Assembly: GCF_026013605.1 (NCBI RefSeq)
Contig: NZ_JAPDPJ010000023.1
Location: 1-64,000 of the forward strand
Direction of reading: 5' to 3'
DNA from: Plebeiibacterium sediminum
GTDB lineage: Bacteria; Bacteroidota; Bacteroidia; Bacteroidales; Marinilabiliaceae
DNA length: 64,000 nucleotides
Shown here: in pieces, positions 31,986-41,302 of the stretch
Layout of the letters: each line of letters opens with the position of its first letter
How positions within the stretch are numbered: the stretch's first letter is position 1
The notes under the pieces: model-generated
What the model was told of the DNA's origin: nothing
The model's database searches: none
What the model saw: the letters and a program-made list of their open reading frames with translations, nothing else
Translations under genes and position numbers: made by a program

Positions 31986-32030
31986 AAAACAAGGACCTAC
32001 TAACAATTATATATTGAGTAGGTCCTTTTC
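31985..32030. terminator. Bidirectional terminator between queA and the BFD-like gene
   Basis: An 11-bp perfect stem (31991-32001 with 32017-32027, AAGGACCTACT/AGTAGGTCCTT) with a 15-nt loop lies between convergent stops. It has a T run on the plus side and an A run (U run on the minus RNA) on the other. Confidence 0.85.
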
Positions 32031-32032
32031 TC

Positions 32033-32227
32033 TTATTCTTTTTCTTTTTTCAGTTCTTCTTCCAAAATCTCTTCAAGATCTGCATAACAAGAACCACAAA
32101 TTGTTGCTGCATTGGTTTCATCCTGCACTTCATCCATTGTTTTCAAACCCTTTTCATGAATTAACTTTACAAAATCACCTTTTCGTAACAGCATATGTTT
32201 ACATACAAAATCTCTATCTTCAAACAT
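32033..32227 (-). CDS. BFD-like [2Fe-2S]-binding small protein
   Basis: This 64-residue protein matches the bacterioferritin-associated-ferredoxin (BFD-like) domain: a short N-terminal strand, helices containing GDFVKLIHEKGLKTMDEVQDET, and a late CGSC pair (about residues 44-47). BFD domains bind a [2Fe-2S] cluster through four Cys arranged C-x-C ... C-x2-C. Here the first pair reads C-K-H, so one ligand would be His or absent. It may serve in electron transfer or iron handling. It stands alone with a terminator shared with queA. Confidence 0.78.
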   Translation of the reverse strand: MFEDRDFVCKHMLLRKGDFVKLIHEKGLKTMDEVQDETNAATICGSCYADLEEILEEELKKEKE

Positions 32228-32533
32228 AAGATCTAAACTAAATTTATTTATTAATAATCTGAAAAACTGGAATAATAATACAAATTTTAAAGTAAAACAT
32301 TCTCATTTTTTCTTTCTCTCTCCATTTTCTTAAACCAATATTTTTTATAAAAGTTCACTGAGTTAAAAAGGATAAAATAAAAAGTTAAAGAAGAGTTAAA
32401 ATTTAGCAATATCAGGGAAACTCGCTCTTTGATTAACATTATTTAACAATTGCTTTTACACCTCCGCATATTAAAAAACTAATTTTGGAATCCTCATAGA
32501 AAGAATAAAGTATTAACAAGAAATATTAAACTC
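32228..32533. other. Upstream region of the Bat operon
   Basis: This 306-bp AT-rich gap lies between divergent genes. TAATTTTG at 32480-32487, 47 nt before the moxR start, fits the -7 consensus TAnnTTTG on the plus strand and is the best promoter candidate for the Bat operon. No -33 TTTG sits at the usual distance. Confidence 0.35.
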
Positions 32534-33529
32534 ATGGAGCAATCTGTAGATATAAGAGAGTTAAATGAAAGAATAAAAAATGAAAGTTCTTTTGTAGACT
32601 TACTAACTATTGAAATGAACAAAGTAATTGTTGGCCAGAAACATTTGGTTGAAGGATTACTAATTGGTTTATTAAGTGATGGTCACATTTTATTAGAAGG
32701 TGTTCCTGGTCTGGCTAAAACTTTAGCCATTAATACGCTTGCAACTATTGTTGATGCAAAGTTTAGCCGAATTCAGTTTACTCCGGATTTATTACCTGCT
32801 GACCTTTTAGGTACAATGATTTATAGTCAGAAAAATGAGGAATTCATTATTAAAAAAGGTCCTATTTTCACCAATTTTGTATTAGCAGATGAGATTAACC
32901 GAGCCCCGGCTAAAGTACAAAGTGCTCTACTTGAAGCCATGCAAGAGCGTCAGGTTACTATTGGCGAGACTACATATAAACTAGAGGAACCATTCTTGGT
33001 AATGGCAACTCAAAACCCTATTGAACAAGAAGGTACTTATCCTCTTCCAGAAGCGCAGGTTGACCGTTTTATGCTAAAGATTGTGATTGACTATCCTCAG
33101 AAAGAAGAAGAACAAATGATTATCCGTCATAATCTTGCTCAATCATTTCCAAAAGCATCTTCTATCTTAAAACCTGATGATATTATCAGAGCCAGAAAGG
33201 TTGTTAAAGATGTTTACATGGATGAGAAAATTGAAAAATACATTGTTGACATTGTATTTGCTACCAGATTCCCTGAAAAATACAATTTGGAAAAGTACAA
33301 GGAAATGATTTCATACGGCTGTTCTCCTCGTGCAAGTATCAGTTTATCAATGGCTGCGAAAGCATATGCTTTCATTAAGCGAAGAGGATATGTTATTCCT
33401 GAGGATGTAAGAGCTGTTTGCCATGATGTACTAAGACACAGAATTGGTTTATCTTACGAGGCAGAAGCTAACAATGTAACTTCAATAGAGGTAATTAACG
33501 ACATTTTAAATACAGTTGAAGTGCCTTAG
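32534..33529 (+). CDS. MoxR-family AAA+ ATPase of the Bat operon
   Basis: This AAA+ chaperone-like ATPase (331 aa) heads the Bat (Bacteroides aerotolerance) operon. Walker A is GVPGLAKT with Lys62, Walker B is LADEINRAP, and sensor I lies in MATQNPIEQEGTYPLPEAQVDRF, a classic MoxR block. A C-terminal lid domain with ATRFPEK and GCSPRASISL follows. MoxR ATPases work with von Willebrand factor A proteins to fold or activate partners. Here the partners are the DUF58 and BatA/BatB products downstream. It is cytoplasmic. Confidence 0.94.
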   Translation: MEQSVDIRELNERIKNESSFVDLLTIEMNKVIVGQKHLVEGLLIGLLSDGHILLEGVPGLAKTLAINTLATIVDAKFSRIQFTPDLLPADLLGTMIYSQKNEEFIIKKGPIFTNFVLADEINRAPAKVQSALLEAMQERQVTIGETTYKLEEPFLVMATQNPIEQEGTYPLPEAQVDRFMLKIVIDYPQKEEEQMIIRHNLAQSFPKASSILKPDDIIRARKVVKDVYMDEKIEKYIVDIVFATRFPEKYNLEKYKEMISYGCSPRASISLSMAAKAYAFIKRRGYVIPEDVRAVCHDVLRHRIGLSYEAEANNVTSIEVINDILNTVEVP

Positions 33530-33592
33530 TCTTTTATTTTATTTTACGCAGGATTAACATCCTTATCATTAATCGCATAAATAAAAGATTAA

Positions 33593-34459
33593 ATGGAAAC
33601 AACGGATCTACTAAAAAAAGTCCGCCAGATTGAAATAAAAACTCGGGGACTTTCAAGTAATATATTTGCGGGAGAATACCATTCTGCCTTTAAAGGCAGA
33701 GGTATGACCTTTAGTGAGGTGAGAGAGTATCAATATGGAGATGATATCAGAAATATTGACTGGAATGTTACAGCCAGGTTTAACCACCCATATGTAAAGG
33801 TTTTTGAAGAAGAAAGAGAACTAACTGTTATGTTATTAATTGATGTATCCGGCTCCAGAGAATTCGGTACATCCTTTAAATACAAAAAAAATGTAATTAC
33901 CGAAATCGCTGCTGTTCTTGCTTTTTCGGCTATTCAAAACAATGATAAAATTGGAGTTATCTTTTTCTCTGATAAGATTGAAAAGTTCATTTCGCCTCAA
34001 AAAGGCCGTAAACACATTCTTCATATCATTCGCCAACTTATTTCGTTTACTCCTGAAAACAGAACTACAAATATTGGTGAAGCATTAAGGTATTTAACCA
34101 ATGCTATAAAAAAGCGATGTACCACTTTTATCATCTCTGATTTTATGGATGATGAATTTGAGAATCCATTAAAAATAGCCAATCAAAAACATGATGTGGT
34201 AGCTCTTAAAGTTTATGATGAAAGAGAAACAGAAATGCCCCCTATTGGATTAATAAAACTTAAAGATGCTGAAAGCGGGGCTTATTCCTGGATTGATACA
34301 TCAAATAAAAAGGTAAGAGATGCCTTTAAAAAGCATTGGCTAGAGAATGATGAAAAAACGCAAACAATTTTCAGAAAGTGTGGTATTGATAGCGCATCAA
34401 TAAGAACTGATGAAGATTATGTAAAGGCGCTCATGTATTTATTTAAAAAACGAATATAA
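33593..34459 (+). CDS. DUF58 domain protein (VWA-like) of the Bat operon
   Basis: This cytoplasmic DUF58 protein (288 aa) is the usual partner of MoxR. The DUF58 motif GRGMTFSEVREYQYGDDIRNIDWNVTAR spans about residues 35-62. A von Willebrand A-like fold follows, with a MIDAS-like DVSGS (Asp84). Its stop codon overlaps the next start in a TAATG arrangement, which implies translational coupling. Its biochemical task is unknown; MoxR-DUF58 pairs are linked to envelope stress and oxygen tolerance. Confidence 0.9.
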   Translation: METTDLLKKVRQIEIKTRGLSSNIFAGEYHSAFKGRGMTFSEVREYQYGDDIRNIDWNVTARFNHPYVKVFEEERELTVMLLIDVSGSREFGTSFKYKKNVITEIAAVLAFSAIQNNDKIGVIFFSDKIEKFISPQKGRKHILHIIRQLISFTPENRTTNIGEALRYLTNAIKKRCTTFIISDFMDDEFENPLKIANQKHDVVALKVYDERETEMPPIGLIKLKDAESGAYSWIDTSNKKVRDAFKKHWLENDEKTQTIFRKCGIDSASIRTDEDYVKALMYLFKKRI

Positions 34460-35502
34460 TGAACTCAATAGCAATTGAATTCTATAAATACCATAAAACA
34501 AGTATAAAAGCCTTAGTGGTTATATTTTGCTGTATTTTTTTATCTGGTATAAAAACAAATGCACAAAATGTAAGTGCTTCTGCAACGCTTGATTCTACTA
34601 CAATTTTAATTGGTGGTCAGATTGACTTACGAATTGAAGTAAGCCAACCAGAAGGATTAAAAGTCAATTTCCCAGTATTTAATGATACAATTACAAAGAG
34701 TATTGAAATTGTAGAAAAAGGAGAAGTTGATAGTATAAAAATGGATAACGATAGAATTGTATTGTCTCAACTATACAGAATTACATCGTTTGATAGCGGA
34801 TTACATTATATTCCCCCAATAAAAATCGAAGTTTTTGATGGAGAACTTAAAAACATGGTTGATACAGATCCTTTGAGTTTAAGGGTTGTAAATCCTTTTC
34901 AGGAAGTAAATCCGGAAAAAGGTATGTTTGATATTAAAGGAGTACAAGATTCTCCATTTAAATTATCTGAGATACTGGAATATATCTATTGGGTACTTGG
35001 AATTTTAGTGGTACTTGGATTAGCTATTTGGGGATATTTATATTATAAAAGAAAGCATCAGGGAGATGGTAAGGTTTTTATTAAAGCAAAACCCGATGAG
35101 CCGGCTCATATTATAGCTATCAGGGAACTTGATAAAGTGAAGGAAGCTAAACTTTGGGAGAATAATAAAATAAAAGAATTTTATACTTCTGTTTCAAATA
35201 TATTACGTGAGTACATTGAAAACAGATATGATATTCCTGCTTTAGAGCAAACTTCCATTGAAATTCTATCAGAGATTAAAACATCTGCAAAAATTGACAA
35301 AGAAATATTTGATCAATTAAATCAGGTACTTGAACTATCTGACCTGGTTAAATTTGCAAAGTTTGAGCCATTGCCGGATGAACATGCTTTAAGTTTAATG
35401 AATGCTTATTTCTTTATTGAAAAAACTAAAGAAAACCTCATTAAATCACTAGAAGAAGAAAAAGATTTAATGTTGGAAAAAGAAAAAAATTCCAACGAGT
35501 AA
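34459..35502 (+). CDS. BatD-like single-pass membrane protein of the Bat operon
   Basis: This protein (347 aa) has an N-terminal hydrophobic segment (about residues 20-35), a periplasmic Ig-like domain resembling the N-terminus of BatD (ATLDSTTILIGGQIDLRIEV), and a membrane segment at about 173-197 ending in YYKRKH. A cytoplasmic helical tail (about 205-347) has PAHIIAIRELDKVKE and IKEFYTSVSNILREYIENRY motifs. The third position in Bacteroidota Bat operons is usually such a protein of unknown role. The tail resembles the C-terminal part of BatD, which suggests an old duplication. It is translationally coupled to the DUF58 gene. Confidence 0.75.
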   Translation: MNSIAIEFYKYHKTSIKALVVIFCCIFLSGIKTNAQNVSASATLDSTTILIGGQIDLRIEVSQPEGLKVNFPVFNDTITKSIEIVEKGEVDSIKMDNDRIVLSQLYRITSFDSGLHYIPPIKIEVFDGELKNMVDTDPLSLRVVNPFQEVNPEKGMFDIKGVQDSPFKLSEILEYIYWVLGILVVLGLAIWGYLYYKRKHQGDGKVFIKAKPDEPAHIIAIRELDKVKEAKLWENNKIKEFYTSVSNILREYIENRYDIPALEQTSIEILSEIKTSAKIDKEIFDQLNQVLELSDLVKFAKFEPLPDEHALSLMNAYFFIEKTKENLIKSLEEEKDLMLEKEKNSNE

Positions 35503-35538
35503 AAACCTGCATTTTATGATGCATAATGAGTTTGAAAA

Positions 35539-36531
35539 ATGAGTAGCATAACCTTTTTACATCCAAATTTCTTTTATCTATTATTGGGATTAATTCCAAT
35601 GATTGGCTGGTACATTTGGAAACAAAAAAGCGCTCAAGCTTCTTTACAAATATCTTCACTAAAGGGATTTGAAAATGCGCCAGTTTCCTGGAAAGTATAT
35701 TTCAGACATGTGCCTTTTGCTTTGCGTTCAATAGCAATCATATTTTTGATTATAGTATTGGCCCGACCTCAATCATCAAATAGCTCAAGAGATGTGGTAA
35801 CAGAAGGTATTGATATTGTAATGACCTTAGACATTTCTTCGAGTATGGAAGCGTTGGACTTTAAGCCCAACAGACTTGAAGCTGCAAAGGATGTTGCCAC
35901 GGAATTTATGTCGGCACGGCCAAACGATAAAATTGGACTAGTGATATTTGCCGGAGAAAGCTTTACGCAATGCCCATTAACAACAGATAAAGCTGTTTTA
36001 GTTAATTTGACACATGACATCAAAACCAGAATGGTTGAAGATGGAACTGCGATTGGACTTGGACTAGCTACAGCTGTTAACAGAATAAAAGATAGCGATG
36101 CGAAATCAAAAGTAATTATTCTTTTAACTGATGGTGTTAACAATCGTGGTGAAGTAGCACCATTAACAGCGGCCGAAATTGCTAAAACTTTTGGCATCAG
36201 AGTCTATACCATTGGGGTTGGATCCGAAGGAAAAGCTCAGATTCCTGTACAAACACCTTATGGAACAAGATATGTAGAGGAGGAAGTTAAGATTGATGAG
36301 CCAATGATGAAAGAAATCGCTGAAACAACAGGTGGCCAATATTTTAGAGCAACAAACAAAACAAGCTTAAAGAAAATTTATGAAGAGATTGACCAAATGG
36401 AAAAAACAAAAATTGAGGTTAAAGAATACACAAAACGTTCTGAAGAGTACTTAATTTTTGCTATTCTGGCTGCTCTTTTCATTTTAATGGAAGTATTTAT
36501 TAAGTCAACCATACTTAGAAACCTTCCTTAA
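35539..36531 (+). CDS. batA: BatA, VWA-domain membrane protein
   Basis: This inner-membrane protein (330 aa) has two N-terminal membrane segments (about residues 10-25 and 55-75), a von Willebrand A domain (about 90-290), and a C-terminal membrane segment (about 305-325). The MIDAS motif is intact: DISSS with Asp98, a Thr in the GTAIGLG loop, and Asp in LLTDGVNNRGE. BatA is thought to form complexes with BatB and other Bat proteins in the membrane and periplasm that help survive oxidative stress; this comes from work on Bacteroides and Leptospira. It is followed by batB after 23 bp. Confidence 0.9.
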   Translation: MSSITFLHPNFFYLLLGLIPMIGWYIWKQKSAQASLQISSLKGFENAPVSWKVYFRHVPFALRSIAIIFLIIVLARPQSSNSSRDVVTEGIDIVMTLDISSSMEALDFKPNRLEAAKDVATEFMSARPNDKIGLVIFAGESFTQCPLTTDKAVLVNLTHDIKTRMVEDGTAIGLGLATAVNRIKDSDAKSKVIILLTDGVNNRGEVAPLTAAEIAKTFGIRVYTIGVGSEGKAQIPVQTPYGTRYVEEEVKIDEPMMKEIAETTGGQYFRATNKTSLKKIYEEIDQMEKTKIEVKEYTKRSEEYLIFAILAALFILMEVFIKSTILRNLP

Positions 36532-36554
36532 ATAACCCATTAAGATTTGAAAAT

Positions 36555-37601
36555 ATGTTTAGATTTGAAAATCCTGAATATCTATACCTTTTAATAATAG
36601 TTCCTGTCTTAGCTTTCCTAAGTTTAATTATAGGAAAAAGGCGAAAAAAGGCACTTCAACAGTTTGGTAATCCTGAACTGTTAGAATCGTTAATGCCCAG
36701 TGCTTCAAGTATACGACCGATTATTAAATTTTATATTATGCTATTGGTTATTATTTGTTTAATACTAACCATGGCAGGACCACAATTTGGTTCTAAACTT
36801 GAAACAGTTAAAAGAAAAGGTATTGAAATCATGATAGCTCTTGATGTATCAAACAGTATGAATGCTCAGGATATTCAACCAAGTAGATTAGACAGAGCTA
36901 AAAGAGCCATTTACCAATTGGTGGATAAACTAGAAAATGATAAGGTTGGTTTAATTGTTTTTGCTGGTCAGGCATACACTCAATTACCAATTACAACAGA
37001 TTATCCTTCGGCTAAAATGTTTATTTCCACCATAAACACAGGCATAATTCCTACGCAGGGTACTGCAATTGGAGCAGCCATTGAAAAAGGTATCCGATCA
37101 TTTAGTTCACAGGAAGAAGTTAACAGGGCTATAATTGTGATTACCGATGGTGAAAACCACGAAGATGATGCTATAGCTGCAGCAAAAGCCGCAGTTGAAA
37201 AGGGAATAAAAGTATATACTGTTGGGATGGGATTACCCAAAGGTGCTCCTATTCCTGTTGGGGATAGCAATAAAAACAATTTCATGAAAGACCGTGAAGG
37301 TAATGTTGTTATCTCTAAGTTAAATGAAGATATGCTTATCAATATTGCTAAAAATGGTGATGGTGAGTTTATATCTGCCAATAATATCAGAAAAGGAATT
37401 AATGATTTGGTTGATCATCTGTCAAAACTTGAAAAAACTGAGATGGATGCAAAAATCTATACTGACTATGACCACCAGTTTCAATACATAGCTCTATTGG
37501 CTCTTCTTTTCCTAATTATCGACTTTATGATTTTGGAAAGAAAGAATAAGTATCTGAAAAACATTAATCTTTTTGAGGAAAATAAGGAGGACGCAAAATG
37601 A
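36555..37601 (+). CDS. batB: BatB, VWA-domain membrane protein
   Basis: This paralogue of the preceding gene (348 aa) has the same layout: two N-terminal membrane segments, a von Willebrand A domain with MIDAS DVSNS (Asp97) and a C-terminal membrane segment (about residues 313-330). The VWA core includes KVGLIVFAGQAYTQLPITTD and ITDGENHEDDA, close to BatA. Its last codon overlaps the batC start (ATGA), so the two are translationally coupled. BatA and BatB probably act as a pair. Confidence 0.9.
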   Translation: MFRFENPEYLYLLIIVPVLAFLSLIIGKRRKKALQQFGNPELLESLMPSASSIRPIIKFYIMLLVIICLILTMAGPQFGSKLETVKRKGIEIMIALDVSNSMNAQDIQPSRLDRAKRAIYQLVDKLENDKVGLIVFAGQAYTQLPITTDYPSAKMFISTINTGIIPTQGTAIGAAIEKGIRSFSSQEEVNRAIIVITDGENHEDDAIAAAKAAVEKGIKVYTVGMGLPKGAPIPVGDSNKNNFMKDREGNVVISKLNEDMLINIAKNGDGEFISANNIRKGINDLVDHLSKLEKTEMDAKIYTDYDHQFQYIALLALLFLIIDFMILERKNKYLKNINLFEENKEDAK

Positions 37602-38539
37602 AATTATTAATATCTGCATTAGTGTTATTTATAGGCGTTTCTGTTGCTTCCGCACAAAAGGAACGTAAATTCATACGTGATGGGAACAAAGAGTTTTCTA
37701 ATGAAAAATATATTGAATCTGAAATTGAATATAAAAAAGCATTAGATAATCTGGCTGAAGGAAAATCCTCGTTTGAAGCAGAGTTTAATCTGGGTGATGC
37801 ATACTTTAAACAAGAAAAATACGAGGAAGCGCTGAATCAGTTTAAAAGTATCAAACAGGAAGATTTAACCAAGGATCAAAAGGCAATGATCAATCATAAT
37901 CTTGGAAATACATACCTGGCAAAAAAAGATATTGACAACGCTATTAAATCATATAAAACAGCATTAAAAAATAATCCTCTGGACGATGAAACCAGGTATA
38001 ATTTAATTGCTGCTTTAAAGATGAAACAACAGCAAGAGCAAAACAAACAAAATCAGGATCAGAATAAAGACCAGAATAAGGATCAGCAAAATCAGGACAA
38101 ACAGAACCAGGATCAACAAAACAAAGATCAACAGAATCAGCAAAACCAGGATTCTGATGGCGATGGTATTCCTGATGAGAAAGAACAACAAGATCAACAA
38201 GGTAATCCAAGTCCTAATGAAGATACTGATAAGGATGGAATTCCTGATTACAAAGATAATGACTCGGATAACGATGGTAAATCTGATAAAGAGGAAGCTG
38301 GAGAAAATCCGAATGAACCAAAAGATACCGATGGCGATGGTATTCCGGATTATAGAGACACAGATTCTAATAATGATGGAACACCAGATAGCCAGGACAG
38401 TAAACCACAAAACGATAATATTTCAAAAGAAGATGCACAGCGCATTTTAAATGCTTTAAATCAGGATGAAAAAGAATTGCAGGAAAAAATGAGAAAAGTA
38501 AAAGGTAATCCTGCAGGAAACATTGAAAAGAACTGGTAA
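37598..38539 (+). CDS. batC: BatC, TPR protein with Asp-rich calcium-type repeats
   Basis: This exported or membrane-tethered protein (313 aa) has a signal peptide ending in ASAQ (about residue 19), TPR helices (about 20-145, with AEFNLGDAYFK and INHNLGNTYLAKK), then a Gln/Asn/Asp-rich low-complexity run (about 147-185). After that come three thrombospondin type-3-like motifs of the DxDxDGxPDxxD form (about 186-275). A charged helical end finishes the protein. Gln-rich tails are common in BatC, but the Asp-rich motifs would bind calcium and are not a standard part as far as I know. The low-complexity run also creates long false frames on the other strand. Confidence 0.85.
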   Translation: MKLLISALVLFIGVSVASAQKERKFIRDGNKEFSNEKYIESEIEYKKALDNLAEGKSSFEAEFNLGDAYFKQEKYEEALNQFKSIKQEDLTKDQKAMINHNLGNTYLAKKDIDNAIKSYKTALKNNPLDDETRYNLIAALKMKQQQEQNKQNQDQNKDQNKDQQNQDKQNQDQQNKDQQNQQNQDSDGDGIPDEKEQQDQQGNPSPNEDTDKDGIPDYKDNDSDNDGKSDKEEAGENPNEPKDTDGDGIPDYRDTDSNNDGTPDSQDSKPQNDNISKEDAQRILNALNQDEKELQEKMRKVKGNPAGNIEKNW

Positions 38540-38604
38540 ATAATAGTAATTATTTGTATTACTTTTGTGGCTTTAATATAATTAATCATCGAAATTATTG
38601 AAAA

Positions 38605-40428
38605 ATGAGACACTCAATATTATTCACTTTATTAATTCTATTTTTCTCATCTTCGCTCTTTGCAGAAGATGTGGAATTTACAGCACAAGCTAAAAGTGCT
38701 GTACTTTCTGGAGAAAAATTTCAATTAATATATAGTGTTAATGAAGAAGGTGAAGACTTAAGATTACCCCAACTAAATGATTTTACCGTGTTAATGGGAC
38801 CAAGTAGGATGACAAGCTCAAGCACTCAAATCATTAATGGAAAAATCACCAGAAGTAAAGAATTCACATATACCTATATTCTTAAATGTGATAAACCGGG
38901 AAAGTACACGCTGGCTCCGGCTCAAATTACTGTAGATGGAGAAAAATACGAGAGCAATAGTTTAAGTATTGAAGTTGTAAAAAATGAGGGTGGCAATACT
39001 ACACAACAAAGCCAAAGTCAGCAAGAATCTGGAAGCAACTCTTTTTCAAAGGATGATTTATTTATAACTGTAACCAATAATAAATCCAGTATCTATCAAG
39101 GTGAACCACTTGTATTAACCACAAAAATTTATACTCGTATCAATCTTGATAATATTTCGGATATTAAGCACCCTGACTATAGAAATTTTATTGTTCAGGA
39201 TATTGAGGATGGAAATAATATTCAGTGGACATACGAATTTGTAAATAACAAACAATATAGAGTTGGTACATTAGAAAGAAAAGTGTTGTACGCTCAAAAA
39301 AGCGGACCACAAACCATTGAACCTACTGAAATTGAATTCCTGATTAAACAACGCATCAGTCGTCGTTCAACCAGTATTTTTGATGATTTTTTTGACAACA
39401 ATTACCGAATGGTAAAAAAGCGTGTTAAATCAAAATCAATCAATGTCAATGTTAAACCATTTCCTTCTCCAAGACCAAAAAGTTTTTCCGGAGCAGTGGG
39501 TGATCTTTCAATGAAAGTAACCTGTTCTCAGAATAAGGTAAAAGTAAATGATGGAATCACAATTAAAGCAGTAATTTCCGGAACAGGAAACCACAAGCTA
39601 ATGTCGGCTCCTGAATTCAATTTCTCTACAGATTTTGACACTTTTGATCCTACTAACAAGAATAACTTCACCAACACGGTGTCTGGTATGAAAGGTTCAA
39701 ATACCTTTGAATATTTGATTATTCCGAGATTTGGAGGTAATTACACTATAGATCCGTTAGTATTCACATACTTTAACCCTAAGAGTGGAAAGTTTGTAAC
39801 AATAAAATCAGATCCGATTGTAATAGAAGTGGAAAAAGGCACTGAAGAACAAAATGGTTCAACCTATACTCCTTCAAGTATTAACAGAGAAGATGTTCAG
39901 TTTATTGGAAAGGATATCAGATTTATCAAAACAGATAAAACAAATCTTAAAGAAAGAGGAACCTTTTTGTTTGGTTCATTAATCTTCTATCTGGGATATA
40001 TCATACCTGTTATTTTATTTATTATAGCATATATATTAAATAAAAAGAAGATTCATGAAAATGCCAATATTCATTTAGTTAAGAATAAAAAAGCCAACAA
40101 AATGGCTACAAAAAGATTGAAAAAATCTTCAACTTATCTGAAAGAAAATAATCATGAAGCATTTTACGAAGAGGTATTAAAAGCGTTATATACTTATTTA
40201 AGCGATAAATTATTTTTGCCAGTAAGTGAATTAAGCAAAGAAAAGGCAGCGGATTTAATTACTAAAAGAGGTGTTTCTGAAGAAGTGAAGAACGAATTAC
40301 TTGAAGTGTTGGATACATGTGAATTTGCCCGCTTCTCTCCTGCTTCAGGTGAAACTGAGCAAATGGATAAACTATATAATAAAGCTCTAAATAATATTAG
40401 CAAACTAGATAATCAGATTAAAAAGTAA
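38605..40428 (+). CDS. batD: BatD, large membrane-anchored oxygen-tolerance protein
   Basis: BatD (607 aa) has a signal peptide ending in SSLFAE, several Ig-like beta domains in the periplasm (about residues 20-430), one membrane segment (about 455-475) and a cytoplasmic helical tail (about 490-607) with HEAFYEEVLKALYTYLSDKL. The N-terminal FTAQAKSAVLSGEKFQLIYSV and AQITVDGEKYESN segments are typical of BatD. It is the central large protein of the aerotolerance operon, with an unknown molecular task. batC precedes it by 65 bp and batE follows by 77 bp. Confidence 0.9.
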   Translation: MRHSILFTLLILFFSSSLFAEDVEFTAQAKSAVLSGEKFQLIYSVNEEGEDLRLPQLNDFTVLMGPSRMTSSSTQIINGKITRSKEFTYTYILKCDKPGKYTLAPAQITVDGEKYESNSLSIEVVKNEGGNTTQQSQSQQESGSNSFSKDDLFITVTNNKSSIYQGEPLVLTTKIYTRINLDNISDIKHPDYRNFIVQDIEDGNNIQWTYEFVNNKQYRVGTLERKVLYAQKSGPQTIEPTEIEFLIKQRISRRSTSIFDDFFDNNYRMVKKRVKSKSINVNVKPFPSPRPKSFSGAVGDLSMKVTCSQNKVKVNDGITIKAVISGTGNHKLMSAPEFNFSTDFDTFDPTNKNNFTNTVSGMKGSNTFEYLIIPRFGGNYTIDPLVFTYFNPKSGKFVTIKSDPIVIEVEKGTEEQNGSTYTPSSINREDVQFIGKDIRFIKTDKTNLKERGTFLFGSLIFYLGYIIPVILFIIAYILNKKKIHENANIHLVKNKKANKMATKRLKKSSTYLKENNHEAFYEEVLKALYTYLSDKLFLPVSELSKEKAADLITKRGVSEEVKNELLEVLDTCEFARFSPASGETEQMDKLYNKALNNISKLDNQIKK

Positions 40429-40505
40429 CTTCATTAATTGTAGTTTATTGGTTTAATACAAAATTAATACTGCAAACTATAGGTTACACATTAAATTGAA
40501 AGACA

Positions 40506-41261
40506 ATGAAACGTATTATATTTTTATTTATATCAATCTTATTTTTATCTGTTAGCTCTTTTGCGAGTAATGATGCAAGATTTGATAAAGCAAATGAGCT
40601 TTTCCAGAATCAAAACTACAGCGAAGCTATTACTGCTTATGAAGAAATTCTTAATTCAGGAATGGAAAGCGGAGATGTTTATTTCAACCTGGGAAATGCT
40701 TATTACAAGTCAGGGAATTTGCCTAAAGCAATATTAAATTATGAAAGAGCAAAGTTAATATTGCCACATGATAAAGATATATCATACAACTTACAAATGG
40801 CAAATTCTCAAATAACAGATAAACTTGAAACTGTAGGAGAATTTTTCTTAATAACCTGGTTTAAAAGCTTCCGTAACACAACTAAATCAGACACCTGGGC
40901 TATCATTTCAATCGTTACATTTGCTTTAGGTTTATTACTGTTAGCTATTTTCATGTTTACAAGATCCAAATCCTTGAAACAAATAGCTTTCTTTTCAGCC
41001 ATTATTCTTATTCTGGTATGCATTACATCAATTAGCTTCTCTGCAAAGCAAAAGAACATGCTTACTAATAGAAATGGAGCTATTATATTTGAACCGTCCG
41101 TAACAATAAAAAGTTCGCCATCTGTAAGTGGAACAGAATTATTTATTTTACATGAAGGAACTAAGGTTAAAATTTTAGAATCGGTTAGTGATTGGTACAG
41201 GATACAAATAAGTGATGGTAATGATGGTTGGTTACCCTCTTCAACTGTAGAAATAATATAA
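40506..41261 (+). CDS. batE: BatE, TPR and SH3-domain membrane protein
   Basis: The last gene of the Bat operon codes for 251 aa. A signal peptide ends in SSFAS (about residue 21), TPR motifs follow (about 25-95, with GDVYFNLGNAYYKSGNLPKAILNYERAK), then two membrane segments (about 132-156 and 161-180) and a bacterial SH3-like domain at the C-terminus (about 190-250, with SVSDWYRIQISDGNDGWLPSS). It ends just before a strong bidirectional terminator. Confidence 0.9.
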   Translation: MKRIIFLFISILFLSVSSFASNDARFDKANELFQNQNYSEAITAYEEILNSGMESGDVYFNLGNAYYKSGNLPKAILNYERAKLILPHDKDISYNLQMANSQITDKLETVGEFFLITWFKSFRNTTKSDTWAIISIVTFALGLLLLAIFMFTRSKSLKQIAFFSAIILILVCITSISFSAKQKNMLTNRNGAIIFEPSVTIKSSPSVSGTELFILHEGTKVKILESVSDWYRIQISDGNDGWLPSSTVEII

Positions 41262-41262
41262 T

Positions 41263-41297
41263 AAAAAAGGTGATTCAAAATTGAATCACCTTTTTTT
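41263..41297. terminator. Bidirectional terminator between batE and the STAS gene
   Basis: A perfect 16-bp inverted repeat (41263-41278 with 41281-41296; core AAGGTGATTCAA) with A and T runs at its ends lies between convergent stops. Confidence 0.9.
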
Positions 41298-41302
41298 ATC
41301 TT

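Noticed and set aside
37944-38450. Three overlapping frames on both strands within batC
   Set aside because: They are artefacts of the repetitive Gln/Asn/Asp coding run in batC; the products are low-complexity shadows.
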